Assembly (NCBI GenBank): GCA_016789785.1
Contig: JAEUQE010000015.1
Location: 1-64,000 of the forward strand
DNA length: 64,000 nucleotides
From: Bryobacterales bacterium
Lineage (GTDB): Bacteria > Acidobacteriota > Terriglobia > Bryobacterales > Bryobacteraceae
Reading direction: 5' to 3'
Shown here in pieces: positions 43,333 through 52,288 of this stretch (position 1 is its first letter; the number at the start of each line of letters is the position of its first letter). Made by a program: the position numbers and the translations under genes. The notes under the pieces were generated by a model that saw nothing but the letters and a program-made list of their open reading frames with translations, was not told the origin of the DNA and did no database searches.

Positions 43333-44084
43333 GCGTCATGGGGTTCGCGGATCGAGTGGTCCTGGTCACCGGCGGCGCCCGCGGCATCGGATTGGCCACG
43401 GCAAGAGCCTTCGAAGCCGAAGGGGCGCGGGTGGTTGTCGCTGATCTGGAACCCGGCGAACCATGTGGAGAGTTCTGCCGTGCCGACGTGTCGGACCGGG
43501 CTGATGTCGCTGCGATGATCGGCCGCATCCGCAGCCGCTACGGGCGGCTCGACACGCTGGTGGCGAATGCAGGTTTGCCCTATCAACTCACGTCGTTAAC
43601 TGCGACCGAGGACGACTGGCATCGTTGCCTTCGCGTCAACCTCGAATCGGTCTGGTTGTGCGCGCGGGCCGCCCATGAGATGCTCGCCGCCGAGGGCCAT
43701 GGAAGCATCGTCACGGTCGCCTCGGCGCAGGGCTTGCGGTCCAACAAAACATCCTTCCCCTACTCAGCCGCGAAGGGCGGATTGATCGCACTCACGCGGA
43801 CGCTGGCCATTGAATACGCGCCGCGCGTCCGTGTGAACGGCATCATCCCCGGGCAGATCGAGTCGGTGCGAACGGAGCCCTATTTCGCCAGTTTCCGAGA
43901 TCCCGCCGAGGCACGCCGCCGCGTACTGTCTTCGTTTCCAATGGGCCGGCTCGGCAAGCCTGAGGACATCGCACACGGGATCGTCTTCCTGGCCAGTGAC
44001 GCCGCCGCGTGGATCACAGGAACGTTCTTGACCATTGATGGCGGACGCGATGCCGCACTTACGGATCTGTCGGACCTGAAATGA
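43329..44084 (+). CDS. Classical SDR oxidoreductase
   Basis: 251 residues from ATG at 43329. Rossmann motif VLVTGGARGIGLATARAFEA (TGxxxGIG), the NAG strand TLVANAGLPY, catalytic Ser in SIVTVASAQGLRS, and YxxxK as YSAAKGG (Tyr near 144), then GIIPGQIESVRTEPY and a typical end WITGTFLTIDGGRDA. It is a cytosolic NAD(P)-dependent dehydrogenase. In the locus it may oxidise or reduce the imported sugar acid. It belongs to the FabG-like group, not to the extended SDR group of known uronate dehydrogenases. Confidence 0.92.
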   Translation: MSVMGFADRVVLVTGGARGIGLATARAFEAEGARVVVADLEPGEPCGEFCRADVSDRADVAAMIGRIRSRYGRLDTLVANAGLPYQLTSLTATEDDWHRCLRVNLESVWLCARAAHEMLAAEGHGSIVTVASAQGLRSNKTSFPYSAAKGGLIALTRTLAIEYAPRVRVNGIIPGQIESVRTEPYFASFRDPAEARRRVLSSFPMGRLGKPEDIAHGIVFLASDAAAWITGTFLTIDGGRDAALTDLSDLK

Positions 44085-45196
44085 CGGTACAACGGCGCTC
44101 GGTGTGGATGAATGCGTGGGACCTGGATGGCCGCGAGCCGGCGGAGGTCATTGAGGCGCTGCGCCGGGCCGGGATGAACTCCTGCAGCCTGGCCTTGAGT
44201 TACCACGGGGGCCGCATGCTTCTGGCAAGGCATCCGGGACGCGTCGTCTACGAGCAGCCCGACGGGGCGCTCTACTTCCGCGCCGGCCTCGCGCGATTCC
44301 CGGAACCCCTGGTTCCCGAGGTGAGCGATCTTGGCCGGGTCGCCGAAGACTTCCTCAGGGAATGCCGTCATTCCGGCTTCGACGCACAGGCTTGGATCGT
44401 GCTTTGTCACAATGACGCACTCGGCCGGCGAAGTCCGGAGTACACGGTTGAGAACGCATTCGGCGAGCGTTACCACTACGCGCTCTGCCCCGCACAACCC
44501 GCCGTTCAGGACTACTGTGTCGAATTGTGCCGCCAGGCTGCATCGGTGGAAGGAATCCGTGGCCTCGACCTGGAGGCGCTCGGCTGGTTGGGCTACGAGC
44601 ACGCGGGATTGCACGACAAACGCGGCGTCCCTCTGCCGGCCCACGCGGCGTGGTGGCTCTCAATCTGCTGCTGCCCCGCTTGCCGCGTGGGTACCGGAGA
44701 TCTGCGCGGCGAACTCTGCGAACGGATCAGGACATGGCTCCGGAATCCCTGGCAGACCCAGGAGTGCGGCTTCGAGGAAGTGGCGGAATGGCGTGCCTCG
44801 GTTCAACTCACGCTGCTTCGGAAGATTCGCGCCGCTGCCGGGGACGCCACGTTGAATGTGCGGACAGCGCAGGACCGCCGGTTCAGCGGAGGCAAGTCCA
44901 ACCTTCGTCTCGAGGAAATGGCCGGCCTTGCACATGAGGCCACCTTCACCTTCTTCGGCGCGAGCGAAACCGCGATGGCATCGGGTTTGAACCAACTGCC
45001 GCACTCGCCGGCGATCCAGCGCAATGGCGGTTTTGCATTCGTAGCGCCTGACTGCAACTCGGCGGAGGACATCCGCAAACGGATCAGCCTTCTGCGCGAT
45101 GCCCGCCTGGATGGCTGGGGATTCTATGGTTTCGGGATGGCGTCGCCAACTCAGTGGAACTGGCTGATCGAGGCTCTGAAAGGCGGCACGGAATGA
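44081..45196 (+). CDS. Uncharacterised TIM-barrel-like protein of carbohydrate loci
   Basis: 371 residues, start inside the SDR stop (ATGA). No signal. SVWMNAWDLDGREPAEVIEA, then LSYHGGRMLLARHPGRVVYE and AQAWIVLCHNDALGRRSPEY, ENAFGERYHYALCPAQPAVQ, IRGLDLEALGWLGYEHAGLH, SICCCPACRVG are conserved in a group of uncharacterised proteins I know from actinobacterial and acidobacterial sugar loci. The pattern of strands and charged ends resembles a glycosidase barrel; ASETAMASGLNQL near the end could line a pocket. The CCCPAC run may bind metal. Cytosolic glycosidase or isomerase-like role is a guess. Confidence 0.75.
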   Translation: MTVQRRSVWMNAWDLDGREPAEVIEALRRAGMNSCSLALSYHGGRMLLARHPGRVVYEQPDGALYFRAGLARFPEPLVPEVSDLGRVAEDFLRECRHSGFDAQAWIVLCHNDALGRRSPEYTVENAFGERYHYALCPAQPAVQDYCVELCRQAASVEGIRGLDLEALGWLGYEHAGLHDKRGVPLPAHAAWWLSICCCPACRVGTGDLRGELCERIRTWLRNPWQTQECGFEEVAEWRASVQLTLLRKIRAAAGDATLNVRTAQDRRFSGGKSNLRLEEMAGLAHEATFTFFGASETAMASGLNQLPHSPAIQRNGGFAFVAPDCNSAEDIRKRISLLRDARLDGWGFYGFGMASPTQWNWLIEALKGGTE

Positions 45197-45248
45197 GCAC
45201 CCCCTGCAGCACGCGGTCGCCCTCACCACCGGAAAGGGAAAAACAAGT

Positions 45249-46682
45249 ATGAAACGTTTCCTGCTTTTACTGGCCATGGCCTCGCTCGCGGGTGCCGGCC
45301 CGAAGATCGATACTTCGCCCGATCGCGCCAAAACCCCCATCAACCCGGGCCTGAAACGCATCGGAACCCTGATCCCGCGGAGCGCCGGTCAGATCTCCGG
45401 CTCGAACTGGACGCTGGGATGCGAAACCCTCGACCGCGACTTCGCCAACTATGAGGAATACAAGGAGTACCTTGTCCCTCTCGGCATCAAGACAATTCGC
45501 TTGCAGGGTGGATGGGCCAAAACCGAACGCACGAAGGGCGCCTACAATTTCGAGTGGCTCGACCGGATTGTGAATGACGCGCACGGCCGCGGTCTCAACA
45601 TTTTGCTCGAAACCGGCTATGGGAACCCAAACTACGAAGGCGGCGGCGGTTGGGACCTCTCCGGCGACTTCCCCCACTCACCCGAGGCGCTCGCTGCCTG
45701 GGACCGCTGGGTGGAAGCGATGGCAACCCGGTACCGCGGCAAGGTGCGCGATTGGGCCATGTGGAACGAACCGGATATCAACAAGAAGCACCGGCCGGAA
45801 GACATCGCCGAACTCAACATTCGCACCGCCGGGATCATCCGCCGCGTGATTCCGGACGCCCGCATCGCGGGACTGTCACTGGCCAGTTCCAGCCCCAAGT
45901 TGCTCGATAGTTGCCTTCAGGCTTTGAACGACAGAGGCAAGGTCGGCCTGTTCCACTGGTTCATCTACCACGGGTATCAGTTCAACCCCGACCAGTCCTA
46001 CAAGAACGTGGAGGAACTCAAGGCGACACTGGCGAAGTACTCGAGTACCGCCCGCATGCGGCAGGGGGAAAACGGCGCGCCGTCGGAGAGAGCTACCAGG
46101 TTTGCCCTCTCCAATCACCCCTGGACGGAATGGAGCCAGGCCAAGTGGAACCTGCGCCGCATGCTGGGCGATCTGGGCCACGATGTCGAGTCCGCCGTGT
46201 TCACCATCTGCGACTTCAATCACACTGGACGCGAGATCAACCGGAAAGGACTTCTTCACGCCACGGAAGATAAGAAGGTCGACAAGATCAAACTGGCGTA
46301 CTACTCGGTGCAAAATGTGGTTTCGGTCTTCGACGACACCTTGCAGCGGATCCCGGATCCGCGGGTTCAAATCGAATTCGACAAGAGCACCGCGTCGTTC
46401 GTGTACCGCCACAGGAAGAGCGCGGCTCATCTGGTTGTGGCGTGGGACAATTCCGGAATCCCGGACGACAGCTTCGTCACGCGTCCAGCCAGGTTCGAGT
46501 GGACAGGCTTTCGGATCAAAGAGCCCGTATGGGTGGATCTGGTGTCTGGCGGCATCTACGAAGTCCCCGCTGACCGCATCTCCAGAGATGGGGAACGCAC
46601 CATCATCCGGGACGTGCCCTTCTACGACGCACCGGTTGTTCTCACGGAGAAGTCGCTGGTTCTTCCGCGCGGCGGACGCTGA
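45249..46682 (+). CDS. Exported clan GH-A glycosidase (GH39/GH5-like)
   Basis: 477 residues, start with AAAGGGA ribosome site. Signal MKRFLLLLAMASLAGAG. Barrel strands KTIRLQGGWAKTERTKGAYN, LNILLETGYGNPNY, and WAMWNEPDINKKHRPED with the acid/base Glu near 174 (the WNEP of clan GH-A); the nucleophile is probably the Glu in RMRQGENGAPSERA near 272. A C-terminal beta domain follows (FVYRHRKSAAHLVVAWDNSG, FEWTGFRIKEPVWVDLVSGG). Last gene of the run, 52 bp after the preceding one. It likely cleaves xylo- or other uronate-bearing oligosaccharides alongside the GH115 enzyme. Confidence 0.87.
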   Translation: MKRFLLLLAMASLAGAGPKIDTSPDRAKTPINPGLKRIGTLIPRSAGQISGSNWTLGCETLDRDFANYEEYKEYLVPLGIKTIRLQGGWAKTERTKGAYNFEWLDRIVNDAHGRGLNILLETGYGNPNYEGGGGWDLSGDFPHSPEALAAWDRWVEAMATRYRGKVRDWAMWNEPDINKKHRPEDIAELNIRTAGIIRRVIPDARIAGLSLASSSPKLLDSCLQALNDRGKVGLFHWFIYHGYQFNPDQSYKNVEELKATLAKYSSTARMRQGENGAPSERATRFALSNHPWTEWSQAKWNLRRMLGDLGHDVESAVFTICDFNHTGREINRKGLLHATEDKKVDKIKLAYYSVQNVVSVFDDTLQRIPDPRVQIEFDKSTASFVYRHRKSAAHLVVAWDNSGIPDDSFVTRPARFEWTGFRIKEPVWVDLVSGGIYEVPADRISRDGERTIIRDVPFYDAPVVLTEKSLVLPRGGR

Positions 46683-46827
46683 GCTTGAGTTCCTTCCGGC
46701 TTGTGACGATCCGGGCTCTACTCAAAAAACATTAACATTCCCCATCGCGCAGGCCAGCCGCTGCACGCCCGACGAAATAGCCGTAGCGGCTGCGGATCTG
46801 CAAGATATAGTTGGAGCACCGCGACGT
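46683..46827. other. Spacer at the right border of the uronate locus
   Basis: 145 bp between the last glycosidase stop and the decayed gene copy. It has an A-run (CTCAAAAAACATTAACATTC near 46720) and a GCCGTAGCGGC short hairpin near 46781. No gene, no clear mobile-element end. Confidence 0.4.
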
Positions 46828-47024
46828 CATCACCGAAGGCGATCAGAAGACCCGCTGGCATTCAGCGGCATCCCAGCGAAGTTCAGAGATTGGCTTCCGT
46901 CAGGTCAGATGATGGCCCCGGCTTCTCTCGCCAGCGCACCAACCCATACGCCTGTCACGAACTGCTGCTCGCTGGCCGGTCTCAAGGTCACATACTCGAT
47001 CCAGGTTGCGAATTGGCGCTGAAA
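46828..47024 (+). pseudogene. Decayed partial copy of the hypothetical gene at 33061-33978
   Basis: Three segments follow the intact gene in order but with gaps: ATCACxGAAGGCGATCAGAAG (46828), TTCAGCGGCxTCCCA...GATTGGCTTxCGTCAG...GGCCCCGGCT (46860-46924) and TTCTCTCGCCAGCGCACxAACCC...CTCGATCCAGGTTxCGAA to near 47024. About 60 bp and 415 bp are missing between them, the frame is broken, and neither start nor stop survives. Retained pieces look about 80% identical to the intact gene. Same strand as the intact copy, 13 kb apart, with the uronate locus between. Confidence 0.85.
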
Positions 47025-47084
47025 CAACGGTCGCGTCGTGCGCCGGCACTGCCCCTGGTGTTTCGAGGTTTTGCTGGCTGTCTC

Positions 47085-47102
47085 GTCCCCTATCGAGGGG
47101 AC
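47085..47102 (-). terminator. Possible terminator hairpin after a TonB receptor gene
   Basis: GTCCCCT-ATCG-AGGGGAC is a perfect 7-bp stem with a 4-base loop, 50 bp past the receptor stop on the minus strand. No T run follows, so it may be a protein site or half of a weak terminator. Confidence 0.35.
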
Positions 47103-47151
47103 CCTCCGATCGTGATGAGGAGATCACTCCGGGATCATCCGCACGCCGCCC

Positions 47152-50100
47152 TTACCACGTCAGCCGCAGTGTCAGTTGCAGATTGCGAGGCGTGTTATTC
47201 GAAAACCTCGTCAGCAGGATGCCAGTGTTTCCGTCCGGCACCTGCAGACCTGGGTTGTTCAGCACGTTGAAGAAATCCACGTTCAGCCGCGCGATCACGC
47301 GTTCCGTGATCGGCACCGCTTTGAACAGCGAGGAATTCAGAACGAAGACCCACGGTGCGGCGAGGAACTGATTGCGCCACGGGTGCAGGTTCGTGTTGAC
47401 ACTCGTCTGCTGCAACGCCCCGTTGCGCAGGGGCACGAAAACCGTGTTGGTCTCATAGAAACGGGCGTTCGGGTCATTGGCCGGGGGAGTTGCGGGAGTC
47501 GCGAACACGGGCTGGCTCGACGGCCGGTAGCTCGTGGGAACGCCCATCACGCCGTTCGGCTGTCCGTTCGCGGCCGTGGAGTTCACGCGATTGGCCGGGA
47601 TATAGCCGTTGTAGTAGAGCCAGCCATCAAAGCACACGCCGCTCCGGCAGTCCTGCACGGGAGTGTTCCGGTTGTAGACCTCGATGTTGTCCAATCGTCC
47701 CCAGTTGCCCGTGCCGATGGTGAAGTAGCGGCTGAACCACTCGCCATTGCCGGCGATCTGCCATCCTCCGATCAGTGCATCGAGAGCGCGATTGGCATTG
47801 CGTCCGAAAGTCTTGCCCTTGCCGAACGGAAGATCGGCCACCCAGTTCCAATTGACGCGATGCTTCGGAATGCTGATGTCGCGGCGGTAGTTCAGGAAGC
47901 GGTTGAGCGCGTTGTAATCCTCCGGCACCGCACCCCGGAGATAGAGGTTCGGCGTGAGCATATTGTCATCGCGCCATCCGTCGCCGGCCACTCGCATTGC
48001 GTTGGAGAGCGTGTAGAAGAACTGAAAGCCGAGGCCATCGGCGTAGCGGCGCTGGACCTCGAAGGTCAGGTTGTTGCTGTTCGACCAGCCGGTCTTGCGG
48101 TACTCCTGAATGGTGCCGAGCGTCTGGCGATCGTGATTGCGGCGAATCACACCGGCGAACTCTCCAGTGGGAAGCGGCTCGCCCGTATTGACGAACCAAA
48201 CGTAGTCGTTCGGGGCGTTGTTGTAGCTATACCATTGGCTCAAACGGGTTCCGTGCGTGCCGACGTAGGCGACGCGAACGCTGGTGTTGGCGAAGAGTTC
48301 GCGCTCGACGGCGAGATTCCATTCGTGCGCGCGGGCTGTAGGCTGATTCGGCTCGAAGTGATACATCACGCCATTACCGCGAGGGATCGTCAGGCGCTGA
48401 TTGGTGTCGATGACGGAGGAGCTGTTCTGTCCCGCGATGACGGTGGGAACCGAGCGCAGCAGATGGTTCGGCAGACCGTCGGGGCTGGTTTGCGCCTGCG
48501 TCGGATTGAACTGCAGAATCGCCTGGCCGGGTGCGTTCTGGGCCATGGTGCCGTTGTACAGGCGTAGCGATTCGGGGAACGCGAAGATCGAGTATCCCCC
48601 GCGAATGACGGTCGGACGGCCGAACGTATCGATTCGATAAGCGAAGCCCGCACGGGGGCCGAAGTCGAACCGGTTCGGGTTGACGAAGCGGCTGGGCAGG
48701 CCCGATTGTTCGAGCGGCTGATAGGTTGCGCCGATTGCATTGTAGGCCTGAACGATGGCGGGCAGCGTGACACCCAGGCGAGTGAGCTCTTCAATGGGAC
48801 GGCCGAGGACGATCGCGCGCGCGTCGCGGTTGTAGCCAATCATGGCGTTGTTCGCCTCCGTCGGCGGCACGTTGTACTCGTAGCGCAAACCCATGTTCAG
48901 CGTGAGACGGGACGTGACTTTCCAGTTGTCCTGGAAATAGAGCGCGCGCTCACCGGATCGCATGCGGAACCAGCCGCGATTAAACCGGGCATTGTAGTTC
49001 GCCAGGCCCATGTGGAAATTCGCGGAGTTGTGGCCGGTGAACGGAGCGGCCGCAAACGCCGACCCAGTGGTGGGATCGAACAAACCGCTGGCGTTGGTGG
49101 CGAAGTTGTGATTGCCGGCTGCCTCGGTCTGATCCACCAGCGTATCCAGCCGCTCGTACCGGAAACGGCCGCCGAACTGGAACTCGTGACGGCCGTAGAC
49201 CTTGGTCATGTTCTCGTCGATCATGAATACGTTGGCGTAGTTCAGCGTGTAGTTGATGCCGGTGTCCCAGTTCATCCGGAAGCCGGCCTGCTGGATGCGC
49301 GGATGGCCCCCTCCGTTGAATGGGTTGGGAAGCCCGTATTCCTGTGCGATGTTGCTGAGGCCCCCGAGCGGAATCTGTCCGCGATAGTCGCGAGCAAACG
49401 AAACAACCATTTCGCTGAAAAACGTGGGCGAGAACGAGTGCGTCCACGAGGCGACACCGTTGTCATTCTGGCCCTCATCAATGGCTCCGTTGGCGCGGCC
49501 ATCGGTGGATGTGGGCGTGCCCGCGTCGATGCCGCTCGAAGTGCGCCATGCATAGGAGCGATTCGAAGAGTAGCGGAAGAACAACTGGTCTTTGTCGGAG
49601 ATGCGATGATCCACGCGCGTGGTGACCGTCCAGTCATTGCGGTTGCTGAAAGCGGTGCCGAACCAGTTCTCCGCGACCAGCGGATTGACGTTCGGTTCGG
49701 TGGGCAGCGGCGTGATGTTGTAGAGCGCTCGGGCCAGCGGGCTGAGCCGGTTCGCGGGGATGCGATTGTTCACGAAGGGTACGCGGACCCAGTTCTGATC
49801 GCGGCCTCCCGTGCTCCACGGATCGTACAGCGTGAAGCGCCGTCCCGCGCCGTCGATGAGGCCGCTGTAGTCGCCGTCGCGCATCGCAGCCGTGTGCATG
49901 GTGATCGCACGCGTGGCCGCTGAGCGCAGCCGTAGACCTTCGTACGCGGCAAAGAAGAACGTCCGGTCCTTGCCGTTATAGAGCTTCGGCAGAAGAACCG
50001 GTGCTCCCGCCGATGCGCCGTATTCGTTGCGGATCAACTGTGGCGGCTTGGTGAAGAAGTCCTGCCGTGCGCGCGCGACGCCCAGGCCGCTGTTGCGGTG

Positions 50101-50823
50101 GGTTTGAAACAATGCGCCATGAAACTGATTGGTGCCGGACTTGGTGGTAAGGATGATGGAGCCGGGACGTGGCATTTTCGCCGAGGAATTGCTGGTCTCC
50201 ACAACAAACTCGCCAACGGTGTCGATTCCGGGAGGACGGTTGGGCAGCGAGGCCCAATCCCGATTCGAAAGCAGCGCGCCGTCCTGAACGTATTCCATCG
50301 CGTAGCGAAGGCCGAACAGCCGGGGCACGGAGCCGGACTCGAGACCTGGCGTCGTCATCAGCACCAGATTCTGGAGGAAGCGGCCGTTGACCGGCAACTG
50401 CTCGATGCGTTGGCGCTCCAGCACGTTCGCAAGCGTCGGCCCGGTGGTGGTGACCAGCGGCGTAACGTCGCCCGCCACCGTGACAGTGGTGCCGGTCTGC
50501 CCGACTTTCAGCGTCGCATCCACCTGGGCGGTCTGCCCGGCGACAAGAGTTAGACTGGCCTTCCACGTTTCCATTCCCGGAGCGGCCACGGTGAGTTCGT
50601 ACGAACCACGCTGCACGGACGGGAAGACATAGAATCCAACCTGATTGGTAGTGCTATTGAACTCCTGCGCGGTTTCCGTCTGGCGCAGCTTGACCGAGGC
50701 GTTTGGGATCACCGATGCGGAAGCGTCGCGAACGGTGCCTTGAATGCTTCCGGTGCCCGTCTGAGGCAGGGCCGGCATTGTCAAAAGGAATGAAAGAACC
50801 CAGAGCAATCGCTGACGAGACAT
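47152..50823 (-). CDS. TonB-dependent receptor with carboxypeptidase-like N-domain
   Basis: 1223 residues from ATG at 50823 (longer frame to the right rejected: it has no signal and overlaps DUF1501). Signal MSRQRLLWVLSFLLTMPALP. N-domain about 22-105: GSIQGTVRDASASVIPNASV, YELTVAAPGMETWKASLTLV. Plug: IEQLPVNGRFLQNLVLMTTP, TVGEFVVETSNSSAKMPRPG. The barrel ends RNLQLTLRLTW with an aromatic final residue, as needed by the Bam machinery. It lies downstream of the DUF1501/DUF1549 genes on the same strand with 130 bp between, so it could belong to that unit. Substrate unknown. Confidence 0.94.
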   Translation of the reverse strand: MSRQRLLWVLSFLLTMPALPQTGTGSIQGTVRDASASVIPNASVKLRQTETAQEFNSTTNQVGFYVFPSVQRGSYELTVAAPGMETWKASLTLVAGQTAQVDATLKVGQTGTTVTVAGDVTPLVTTTGPTLANVLERQRIEQLPVNGRFLQNLVLMTTPGLESGSVPRLFGLRYAMEYVQDGALLSNRDWASLPNRPPGIDTVGEFVVETSNSSAKMPRPGSIILTTKSGTNQFHGALFQTHRNSGLGVARARQDFFTKPPQLIRNEYGASAGAPVLLPKLYNGKDRTFFFAAYEGLRLRSAATRAITMHTAAMRDGDYSGLIDGAGRRFTLYDPWSTGGRDQNWVRVPFVNNRIPANRLSPLARALYNITPLPTEPNVNPLVAENWFGTAFSNRNDWTVTTRVDHRISDKDQLFFRYSSNRSYAWRTSSGIDAGTPTSTDGRANGAIDEGQNDNGVASWTHSFSPTFFSEMVVSFARDYRGQIPLGGLSNIAQEYGLPNPFNGGGHPRIQQAGFRMNWDTGINYTLNYANVFMIDENMTKVYGRHEFQFGGRFRYERLDTLVDQTEAAGNHNFATNASGLFDPTTGSAFAAAPFTGHNSANFHMGLANYNARFNRGWFRMRSGERALYFQDNWKVTSRLTLNMGLRYEYNVPPTEANNAMIGYNRDARAIVLGRPIEELTRLGVTLPAIVQAYNAIGATYQPLEQSGLPSRFVNPNRFDFGPRAGFAYRIDTFGRPTVIRGGYSIFAFPESLRLYNGTMAQNAPGQAILQFNPTQAQTSPDGLPNHLLRSVPTVIAGQNSSSVIDTNQRLTIPRGNGVMYHFEPNQPTARAHEWNLAVERELFANTSVRVAYVGTHGTRLSQWYSYNNAPNDYVWFVNTGEPLPTGEFAGVIRRNHDRQTLGTIQEYRKTGWSNSNNLTFEVQRRYADGLGFQFFYTLSNAMRVAGDGWRDDNMLTPNLYLRGAVPEDYNALNRFLNYRRDISIPKHRVNWNWVADLPFGKGKTFGRNANRALDALIGGWQIAGNGEWFSRYFTIGTGNWGRLDNIEVYNRNTPVQDCRSGVCFDGWLYYNGYIPANRVNSTAANGQPNGVMGVPTSYRPSSQPVFATPATPPANDPNARFYETNTVFVPLRNGALQQTSVNTNLHPWRNQFLAAPWVFVLNSSLFKAVPITERVIARLNVDFFNVLNNPGLQVPDGNTGILLTRFSNNTPRNLQLTLRLTW

Positions 50824-50953
50824 AGTGTCGAGAGTAGAGCATTCTCGTTCGGCGAGCAAGTGAAGATCGCGTGAAGGGCGGTCGCCTGGCCAGCCGGCGG
50901 AACGGTGGCCGGATGTGCGAGAGAGCCACTGGCCAACGAGAGAGATAAGCTGG

Positions 50954-52288
50954 CTACGCCACCACGGCGCGAACCACTTGCCCATGCACATCCGTGAGCC
51001 TTTGCTCCCGGCCCCCAAAGCGATAAGTGAGCCGCTCGTGGTCGAGGCCGGCCAGGTGCAGGATGGTCGCATGCAGATCATAGATGGTGACCGGATCGCG
51101 CACCACTTGGTCGCCCACCTCATCGGTCTCGCCGTAGGTGACGCCACCCTTCGCACCACCCCCCGCCAGCCAGATGGTGAAGCAGAACGGATGATGATCG
51201 CGGCCGTCGCCGTTGCCCGTGTCGGGAGTGCGGCCGAACTCGCCGGCCCAGATCACCAGCGTCTCGTCGAAGAGCCCACGTTGCTTCAAGTCGGTGAGCA
51301 GAGCGCCGATCGCCTGATCGGTGACGCGTGCATTGTGTTCATGATCGCGCTTGAGGTGATCGTGCTGATCCCAGGTGCCGTTCATCCCCACCAGGTTCGG
51401 ACAGGTGACTTCGACAAAGCGCACACCCGCTTCCACCAACCGGCGTGCTCGCAGGCATTGCAGTGCGTAGGCACGTTGCGCCTTGTCCGCGGCGTCGAGG
51501 CCATAGAGCCGCTTGATCCCCTCGGTCTCCTTCGAGAGATCGAGCACATCCGGCACCAGCGACTGCATGCGATACGCCATTTCGTAGTTGGCAATCGCCG
51601 CGTCGACCGCGTCCTCCCGGGGAAGCTGGCGGTTCTGCGCGACGCTGGCATCAAGTTTGGCCCGCTGAATGCGCTGGTCGGCATCGGCGGGCGTCAGATT
51701 CTCCACCGGTGTGCCGGTGTCGCGCAGATGGGTCGCTTGATGTGTGGCCGGCAGGAAGCCGTTCGAAAAATTCTCGATTCCACCAGGCGGCACGTAGGCA
51801 TCTCGCAACAGCACGTAGCCAGGCAGATTCCGGTTCTCGCTGCCGAGCCCATAGGTGATCCAGGAGCCCAGGCTCGGGTAACCGCCGACGTTGCGTCCAG
51901 TGTGCAGCAGCACGTTGCCACGGGCGTGCAGCGGAAACTGAGCCTTCATCGAACGAATGATCGCGAGCGAATCGACGTGGCGGGCGATGTGCGGGAACAG
52001 GCTCGACACCGGCGCGCCGCACTGTCCGTGTTGTTGAAATTCCCACAGGCCTCGCAGCCACTTGCGTTTCGGGCCAGCGACGTAGTTGTCCAGCTTCGCC
52101 GGCTGGCCGTCGAGTTGAGCAAGCTTCGGTTTCGGGTCGAAGCTCTCCATGTGGGAGACGCCGCCTGGCATGAAGAGAAAAATGATGTTCTTCGCGCGCA
52201 CGCGATGGTGCGGCGCCGCAAGCAATGCCTTCAACGAGAGAAACGGAAATCCGTTCGAGGCGATCTTCAACAGGTCCCTACGGAACAT
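50954..52288 (-). CDS. DUF1501 protein (alkaline-phosphatase/sulfatase-like superfamily)
   Basis: 444 residues from ATG at 52288, inside the end of the DUF1549 gene (11-bp overlap). Twin-Arg like start MFRRDLLKIASNGFPFLSLK suggests Tat export. Conserved DUF1501 pieces: NIIFLFMPGGVSHMESFDPK, LFPHIARHVDSLAIIRSM, RLVEAGVRFVEVTCPNLVGM, TLVIWAGEFGRTPDTGNGDG and the closing HHPFCFTIWLAGGGAKGGVT. The fold is like sulfatases and phosphatases, with His/Asp sites seen in FGRTP and DHHPF. Such genes nearly always sit next to DUF1549/DUF1553 cytochrome-like genes in planctomycetes and acidobacteria, as here. Activity undetermined. Confidence 0.92.
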   Translation of the reverse strand: MFRRDLLKIASNGFPFLSLKALLAAPHHRVRAKNIIFLFMPGGVSHMESFDPKPKLAQLDGQPAKLDNYVAGPKRKWLRGLWEFQQHGQCGAPVSSLFPHIARHVDSLAIIRSMKAQFPLHARGNVLLHTGRNVGGYPSLGSWITYGLGSENRNLPGYVLLRDAYVPPGGIENFSNGFLPATHQATHLRDTGTPVENLTPADADQRIQRAKLDASVAQNRQLPREDAVDAAIANYEMAYRMQSLVPDVLDLSKETEGIKRLYGLDAADKAQRAYALQCLRARRLVEAGVRFVEVTCPNLVGMNGTWDQHDHLKRDHEHNARVTDQAIGALLTDLKQRGLFDETLVIWAGEFGRTPDTGNGDGRDHHPFCFTIWLAGGGAKGGVTYGETDEVGDQVVRDPVTIYDLHATILHLAGLDHERLTYRFGGREQRLTDVHGQVVRAVVA

